Shown here piece after piece: positions 50,937 through 55,302 of a stretch of 55,302 bases of DNA. The position numbers and the translations under genes were made by a program. The notes beneath the pieces are model-generated. The model searched no databases. It saw only the letters and a list, made by a program, of their open reading frames with translations, and had not been told where the DNA came from. This stretch comes from Psychrobacter cibarius (lineage in GTDB: Bacteria; Pseudomonadota; Gammaproteobacteria; Pseudomonadales; Moraxellaceae). Position 1 is the stretch's first letter. Every line of letters starts with the position of its first letter. The stretch is taken from positions 1-55,302 of the forward strand of contig NZ_JABASQ010000021.1 in the NCBI RefSeq assembly GCF_016107535.1, given 5' to 3'.

Positions 50937-51716
50937 ATGAGTGATAATAAAAATACAAACCCTTTAGCAACCAACAACAACGCAGCACCTGCGACGCGAC
51001 TATCAATGCAAAATCTAGGCAAACGCTATGGTAAGCGCTGGGTTGTGAAAGATGTCTCTTTCTCCGTAGAACAAGGGCAAGTCGTTGGTTTATTAGGTCC
51101 AAATGGTGCAGGGAAGACAACCAGCTTTTATATGGTGGTAGGGTTGGTCAATATGGATAAAGGCCGTGTCACTTTAGGAAAAATGGATCTGTCTAAATAT
51201 GCCATGCATGAGCGTGCGCGTGCAGGAATTGGTTACTTACCACAAGAGGCGTCTATTTTTCGCAAATTGTCTATCGAAGACAACATCTTGGCTATTTTAG
51301 AAACTCGCAAAGAATTAAATAAAAGCGAGCAAAAGCAAGAGCTGGAAAAACTAATCGGTGAATTCCATCTAGAGCATGTACGAAAATCATTAGGCATGAG
51401 CGTATCAGGTGGTGAGCGTCGTCGCTGTGAAATTGCCCGTGCATTGGCGGCTGACCCAAAATTCATTTTATTAGATGAGCCATTTGCAGGCGTGGATCCT
51501 ATCTCTGTTGGTGATATCAAAGACGTTATTTTGACCCTCAAAAATCGTGGTATTGGTGTTTTGATTACCGATCATAACGTTCGCGATACCTTGGCTATTT
51601 GTGAGAAAGCTTATATCGTCTCAGAAGGTTCTATTATCGCTGAGGGTACTTCTAGTGAAGTGTTAGAAAATGAATTGGTAAAAGCCGTTTATCTGGGTAA
51701 AGACTTTCACGTATAA
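50937..51716 (+). CDS. lptB: LPS export ABC transporter ATPase LptB
   Basis: A 259-aa ABC ATPase. Walker [22 protein letters not shown]-loop [20 protein letters not shown], signature [16 protein letters not shown], Walker [20 protein letters not shown] and H-loop [19 protein letters not shown]. The blocks match LptB rather than other ABC ATPases. It powers LPS extraction with LptF and LptG, which are not in this window. An Asn/Ala-rich N-terminal extension of about 20 residues precedes the first beta strand. Confidence 0.95.
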   Translation: MSDNKNTNPLATNNNAAPATRLSMQNLGKRYGKRWVVKDVSFSVEQGQVVGLLGPNGAGKTTSFYMVVGLVNMDKGRVTLGKMDLSKYAMHERARAGIGYLPQEASIFRKLSIEDNILAILETRKELNKSEQKQELEKLIGEFHLEHVRKSLGMSVSGGERRRCEIARALAADPKFILLDEPFAGVDPISVGDIKDVILTLKNRGIGVLITDHNVRDTLAICEKAYIVSEGSIIAEGTSSEVLENELVKAVYLGKDFHV

Positions 51717-51815
51717 ATGAGGATGTGTTGAATATTGTACTTGTCTCGAATACATTTTTTTGCTAAATGCGCATCGATTAGCTCTGCGTATTTTTAAATG
51801 TTTAATACACCCTTA
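51717..51815. mobile_element. Decayed short MITE-like element
   Basis: GAGGATGTGTTGAATATTG near 51718 and AAATGTTTAATACACCCTTA at 51796-51815 are imperfect inverted repeats. Each resembles TAGGGCGTGTTGAACATTC at about 14 of 19 positions. The element is about 99 bp long and lies directly after the lptB stop. Confidence 0.5.
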
Positions 51816-52074
51816 ATATCTTAACGTGTTTTTCGCGCTACTATTTACGCTGTCTGTTAAACTTATAATTTCCATTAAGTTCTCAAGACAGCGCTTGCTA
51901 CTTTTCCTATATCTAGCTATTCATCATATTTAGCATCACCTCTTCTATAAGATCTAGTCCATCATACTGATGGCTAATTTATCTCAAAGATCATTCTCAA
52001 ATTAACGCTTATCAGAGCGTCACGATATTTTATCAATTAATCTTGATTGGACACTTGAATAAGGTTCATACGTT
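51816..52074. other. Remainder of the lptB-radA spacer
   Basis: AT-rich, no ORF, no clear terminator for lptB. It should include the radA promoter. Confidence 0.4.
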
Positions 52075-53514
52075 ATGGCAAAAAATAAAAGTAGTTATGT
52101 CTGTCAGCATTGCGGCGCGCATTTTGGCAAGTGGGCAGGGCAATGTACCGATTGCGGTGAATGGAATAGCTTGGTTGAAGCACCAAATGTCAGCATGCCG
52201 CATCACAATAAAAACGTTTCTAAACCAGCAGCAAATCGATCAGCATCTCGTGAATCAGGTGGTGCACCATCAGGAAATTATTCGGGTACGCATAGTGCGG
52301 TCATGCCGCTCAATGCCGTGAGCGTAACGCTAGACACACGCTTACCAACTGGTATTAGTGAGTTTGATCGTGTACTTGGTGGTGGATTGGTTGCTGGTTC
52401 AGTCGTTTTAATCGGCGGTGATCCTGGTATCGGTAAATCGACGATTTTGCTGCAAACTGCGACTAATATGGCACGTGCCGACTCGTTGGCAGGTAGCGCC
52501 TTGTATGTGACTGGTGAAGAATCATTGGCACAGGTTGCTATGCGCGCTAGGCGCTTAGATTTACCGGCCGATAGATTACGCGTACTGGCCGAAACCAATG
52601 TAGAGACTATTTGTGCCGCCTTGACTCAAGAGCAGCCCGCCATCGCTATTATTGACTCTATTCAAACCATTTATACGGATGCAATCAATTCTGCACCTGG
52701 CGGCGTCAGTCAAATTCGAGAGTCTGCGGCTATCTTGACTCGCTACGCCAAACAGACTGGCACCGCGCTATTTTTAGTGGGTCACGTGACCAAGGAAGGC
52801 ACGCTCGCAGGGCCGCGCGTTCTTGAACACATGGTTGATACGGTCTTATATTTTGAAGGTCAATCAGACTCACGCTTTCGGATGATTCGTGCCGTCAAAA
52901 ACCGCTTCGGTGCCGTCAACGAATTAGGTATTTTCGGTATGACAGATATGGGACTGAAAGAGGTCGCCAATCCATCAGCGATATTTTTGAGTCGCTATGA
53001 CAAACCCGTTGCTGGATCTGTCGTCATGGTCAGCCGCGAAGGCACACGACCCTTGTTGGTGGAGGTACAAGCGTTAGTGGATGATTCGCAAGGCTCACCT
53101 AGACGAATGGCATTAGGATTGGATTTTCAGCGCCTGTCCATGCTGCTGGCCGTCATGCATCGTCATGGCGGCATTCATACCAGCGGACAAGATGTGTATG
53201 TCAACGTCGTCGGTGGTGTCAAGGTCATAGAGACGGGATCTGACTTAGCAGTATTGTTGGCTTGTGCCTCAAGTATTAAAGAAAAAGCGTTGCCATCGTC
53301 ATTGGCTGTATTTGGTGAAGTGGGATTGTCGGGTGAAATCCGTCCTGTACCGAACGGTCAAGAACGTTTGAAGGAAGCGATGAAACATGGATTTAAGCAC
53401 GCCATTATTCCAAAAGCCAATGCGCCTGCTAAGGATGCTCCTCAATTTAAAGGCATCAATGTGATTGCCGTTGAACGTCTTGATGATGCCATTGAAAGTG
53501 CATTTGAACTGTAA
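52075..53514 (+). CDS. radA: DNA repair protein RadA
   Basis: 479 aa. The N-terminal zinc finger is YVCQHCGAHFGKWAGQC followed by TDCGEWNS. The RecA-like core has Walker A GGDPGIGKSTILLQ (about residue 113), VTGEESLAQVAMRARRL and the RadA-specific KNRFGAVNELGIF. The C-terminal Lon-like domain has GGIHTSGQDVYVNVVGGVKV, ETGSDLAVLLA and FGEVGLSGEIRPV. RadA drives branch migration in recombination. It is slightly longer than E. coli RadA (460 aa) owing to a Ser/Asn-rich linker after the zinc finger. Confidence 0.96.
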   Translation: MAKNKSSYVCQHCGAHFGKWAGQCTDCGEWNSLVEAPNVSMPHHNKNVSKPAANRSASRESGGAPSGNYSGTHSAVMPLNAVSVTLDTRLPTGISEFDRVLGGGLVAGSVVLIGGDPGIGKSTILLQTATNMARADSLAGSALYVTGEESLAQVAMRARRLDLPADRLRVLAETNVETICAALTQEQPAIAIIDSIQTIYTDAINSAPGGVSQIRESAAILTRYAKQTGTALFLVGHVTKEGTLAGPRVLEHMVDTVLYFEGQSDSRFRMIRAVKNRFGAVNELGIFGMTDMGLKEVANPSAIFLSRYDKPVAGSVVMVSREGTRPLLVEVQALVDDSQGSPRRMALGLDFQRLSMLLAVMHRHGGIHTSGQDVYVNVVGGVKVIETGSDLAVLLACASSIKEKALPSSLAVFGEVGLSGEIRPVPNGQERLKEAMKHGFKHAIIPKANAPAKDAPQFKGINVIAVERLDDAIESAFEL

Positions 53515-53616
53515 AGTGTAAGGGTTAATCATTTTGATTATGGTTGTTTTATAAATTATTGCTAAGCGCTACAGCTTTATCTGTAGCCTAATGGATACAA
53601 TAAACTGAAACTACAA

Positions 53617-53652
53617 AAAAGCGCCTAACACTGATGTGTTAGGCGCTTTTTA
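53617..53652. terminator. Bidirectional terminator between radA and the RlpA-like gene
   Basis: A 14-bp stem AAAAGCGCCTAACA with its complement (53617-53630 with 53637-53650), A-run and T-run on each side. A second small hairpin (GCTACAG / CTGTAGC, 53568-53587) precedes it. Confidence 0.9.
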
Positions 53653-53694
53653 TGGTTTTTTTATGGTTTAATGCAAATAGACTGTTTTTTAGAA

Positions 53695-54309
53695 TTATGG
53701 TCCTGAAACGCGCTCAATAGCAACATTACCCACACCTTTACCTGTAATACCGAGTTTTTTGGCAGCACCATAAGACAAATCTAGCACACGGTTACCATGG
53801 AATGGACCACGATCATTCACTTTTACCACGACGCTTTTACCATTAGTCTTATTCGTGACTTTAACATAGCAATTCAATGGCAGTGAACGATGCGCCGCTG
53901 TCAAACCATTCATATCGAATGTTTCGCCACTGGCTGTTTTACGACCATGGAATTTACGACCATACCAAGAGGCTAGGCCTGTTTGCTTAAATTTACTGAC
54001 CGAGTTAGAGGCTACGGCTGTCAGACGCTCTAATACATCTTCATCATTAGTCAGTTGAGAGGTGTCACTGGCTAACAGCGAGCTGCTAAGTGCCAATGAA
54101 GTTGGTTGGCGTGCTGACTTCACCAAACTTGATGCGCCATCATGCTGACGGCTAAGCTCACCAAGTATACGATCGATATGGGAGGCGTTATCTTGTGAAA
54201 TCATCGCAAGAGAGGTTTTTGCTTCTACAGCATTTGCATTAGTAGCAACTGCGGAGCCAGCAAACAATACTGCTGACATGGTAAGTAAACCAGATAAACG
54301 CTTATTCAT
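53695..54309 (-). CDS. RlpA-like septal ring lytic transglycosylase family protein
   Basis: 204 aa. A Sec signal peptide ends GSAVATNANA, with no lipobox Cys, unlike E. coli RlpA. A linker follows to about residue 105. The double-psi beta barrel then contains GLASWYGRKFHGRKTASGE, TAAHRSLPLNCYVKVTNK, VVVKVNDRGPFHGNRVLDLS and YGAAKKLGI. The conserved Asp/Arg of VNDRGP and the aromatic WYG are in place. No SPOR domain is present. It probably acts on peptidoglycan in the periplasm. Substrate and septal localisation are inferred from the family. Confidence 0.85.
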   Translation of the reverse strand: MNKRLSGLLTMSAVLFAGSAVATNANAVEAKTSLAMISQDNASHIDRILGELSRQHDGASSLVKSARQPTSLALSSSLLASDTSQLTNDEDVLERLTAVASNSVSKFKQTGLASWYGRKFHGRKTASGETFDMNGLTAAHRSLPLNCYVKVTNKTNGKSVVVKVNDRGPFHGNRVLDLSYGAAKKLGITGKGVGNVAIERVSGP

Positions 54310-55216
54310 AGATACCTCTATAACTTATACTTTAAAATCTAACTCTAATAGTTCTAGACTGAGCGTGGCAATGTTAGACCAATCTAACAGCGTCACAAAC
54401 TCTAAAGCCGCATCATCAATATTTTTTTCATATAATTATTGATACTAAACGTGGCTTTTATAGATTTTAAGGTATGGTAATTTTTCATTTTATTATCATA
54501 AGCGGGTCAGGATAATACGACCAAAGATACTTATGAAACGCTCAAATGACAGCTAACGATATTAGTAGAATACCCAATCTAAATACAAAGGTTGAGTATA
54601 GAGTCCGCTATATGTGCTATTTACAAATTTTCTAACATTGCTAAATTAATAAAGGTTTTAGAAGGCCTTACGTGTGTCTTTGTTATTAAACCGTTAATTA
54701 AGTAGTGTATTTGAAAGCTTGCAATCTACAATTCGCTAACTATACGTACGAGCTACAACCAAAATATAATTAAATGCAAAGTTTATTAGTAGCTATGTAC
54801 GGGTTATGTATCAAAGTACAGTTAAACGAGGTTAACGCAATTATTTGTAAAAAACAAGGATTAAAATCTATCAGTACCAATTGGCAACGAAGTGTTTTAA
54901 TGAGAGGAAATATGAGGGTTTTTTTAATTATTTCAATTAAATCAATGGCTTGTATTTATTATCAAAAGTAGATAGAAGGATTTTTATGGCAAGTTATAGG
55001 ACTTTCCATAAAATGATGAAACAATAAAATTTGTTAGAAACTCTTAATTTGTTGTTGATTTATATTTATTTTCGACCATTTTGCATGTGACAACACTCTA
55101 AATGAAGACTTTAATTGGCTGGTTCATCCGCCTTACGACTTTTATATAGCCTGTATTTTTTGATTTTTAACATGAATAACATTAAGGTGAAGTTTGAATG
55201 TTCATTAGAGAATCAC
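54310..55216. other. Long AT-rich gene-free stretch at the right end
   Basis: About 900 bp between the RlpA-like gene and the IS5-type element. It includes one 13-codon mini-ORF with a good SD (54986-55027) and a 65-codon open frame (54774-54971) without convincing features. The flank of an insertion and decayed DNA are the likely explanation. Confidence 0.5.
54986..55027 (+). CDS. Possible 13-residue mini-ORF
   Basis: ATG to TAA encoding MASYRTFHKMMKQ, with AGAAGGA eight bases upstream of the ATG. Such a strong SD before so short a frame could be a leader peptide or the stub of a disrupted gene. Nothing recognisable. Confidence 0.25.
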   Translation: MASYRTFHKMMKQ

Positions 55217-55302
55217 TAGGGCGTGTCCCTAATTCAGTTTACAGTGGATCATAGTACAAGCTAGATACAGCATAGACTTATAATTACGAGCCAATTTTTC
55301 GT
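55217..55302. mobile_element. End of an IS5-type insertion sequence, runs out of the window
   Basis: The terminal sequence TAGGGCGTGTCC starts at 55217, with TA as a likely target dinucleotide. The minus strand encodes the end of a transposase. The other end lies outside the window. Confidence 0.7.
55229..55302 (-). CDS. IS5-type transposase C-terminus, partial
   Basis: The last 23 codons are visible on the minus strand. They read EKLARNYKSMLYLACTM then IHCKLN, stop at 55229-55231. The pattern R-x-EKLARNY followed by a hydrophobic stretch is the usual end of IS5/IS427-group DDE transposases. The gene starts outside the window. Confidence 0.75.
   Translation of the reverse strand, partial: EKLARNYKSMLYLACTMIHCKLN

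Noticed and set aside
54774..54971. A 65-codon open frame near the right end.
   Set aside because: No SD, mixed composition and no motif. It lies in decayed AT-rich DNA.

Overview
This window looks like a chromosomal segment of a Psychrobacter-type bacterium (Moraxellaceae, Gammaproteobacteria). The basis is the moderate GC content with AT-rich spacers, an Hfq with a long glycine-rich tail, the content of the valine-degradation cluster, and a cold-adapted polyester hydrolase most like that of Moraxella/Psychrobacter. This assignment is inference from gene content; no rRNA is present to confirm it. I saw no tRNA, rRNA or CRISPR array.

Layout. 1-150: the 3' tail of an IS200/IS605 tnpB gene and its right-end hairpin, directly in front of a DASH-type cryptochrome/photolyase gene. 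1.7-3.9 kb: a nitric-oxide module, nnrS with an NsrR-type operator over its -10 box, then nsrR. 3.9-8.5 kb: an MBL-fold-like protein, an ankyrin lipoprotein, a PETase-like secreted polyester hydrolase and an MFS transporter. 8.8-19.9 kb: two acyl-CoA synthetases, then mmsA, acyl-CoA dehydrogenase, enoyl-CoA hydratase, 3-hydroxyisobutyryl-CoA hydrolase and mmsB, closed by a convergent IclR regulator. This is a valine/isobutyrate and propionate catabolic block. 20.5-28 kb: an outer-membrane protein, a phosphopantetheinyl transferase, pal, a hypothetical gene, pepN and DAHP synthase. 28.3-33.4 kb: lpxB-rnhB, a MITE-like element, a CAP-domain lipoprotein and a DUF924 protein. 33.4-36.3 kb: carboxynorspermidine decarboxylase and dehydrogenase (polyamine synthesis). 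The second is preceded by a hairpin leader that starts at the predicted transcription start.

36.4-38.3 kb is accessory DNA: an AT-rich Cys-containing acidic ORF and an intact IS256-family element with a perfect 8-bp target duplication. 38.4-42 kb: htpX and small metabolic or membrane genes (isoprenylcysteine methyltransferase-like, DHCW cupin, PhzF, YnfA), plus an unlisted 40-aa basic protein. 42.4-47.7 kb: queD, tsaE, mutL, miaA and hfq. 47.9-51.7 kb: kdsD-kdsC-lptC-lptA-lptB for LPS Kdo synthesis and export. 52-54.3 kb: radA and an RlpA-like protein. The window ends inside an IS5-type transposase.

Two patterns cut across the window. First, a degenerate terminal motif (TAGGGCGTGTTGAACATTC-like) recurs at several intergenic sites, as one 281-bp MITE, one ~99-bp decayed MITE and solo ends. 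Related TAGGGCGTGTCC ends mark an IS5-type element and its relic. Second, several spacers contain short tandem repeats of nearly constant period (15-16 bp) but different sequence, often starting at or just after a stop codon.
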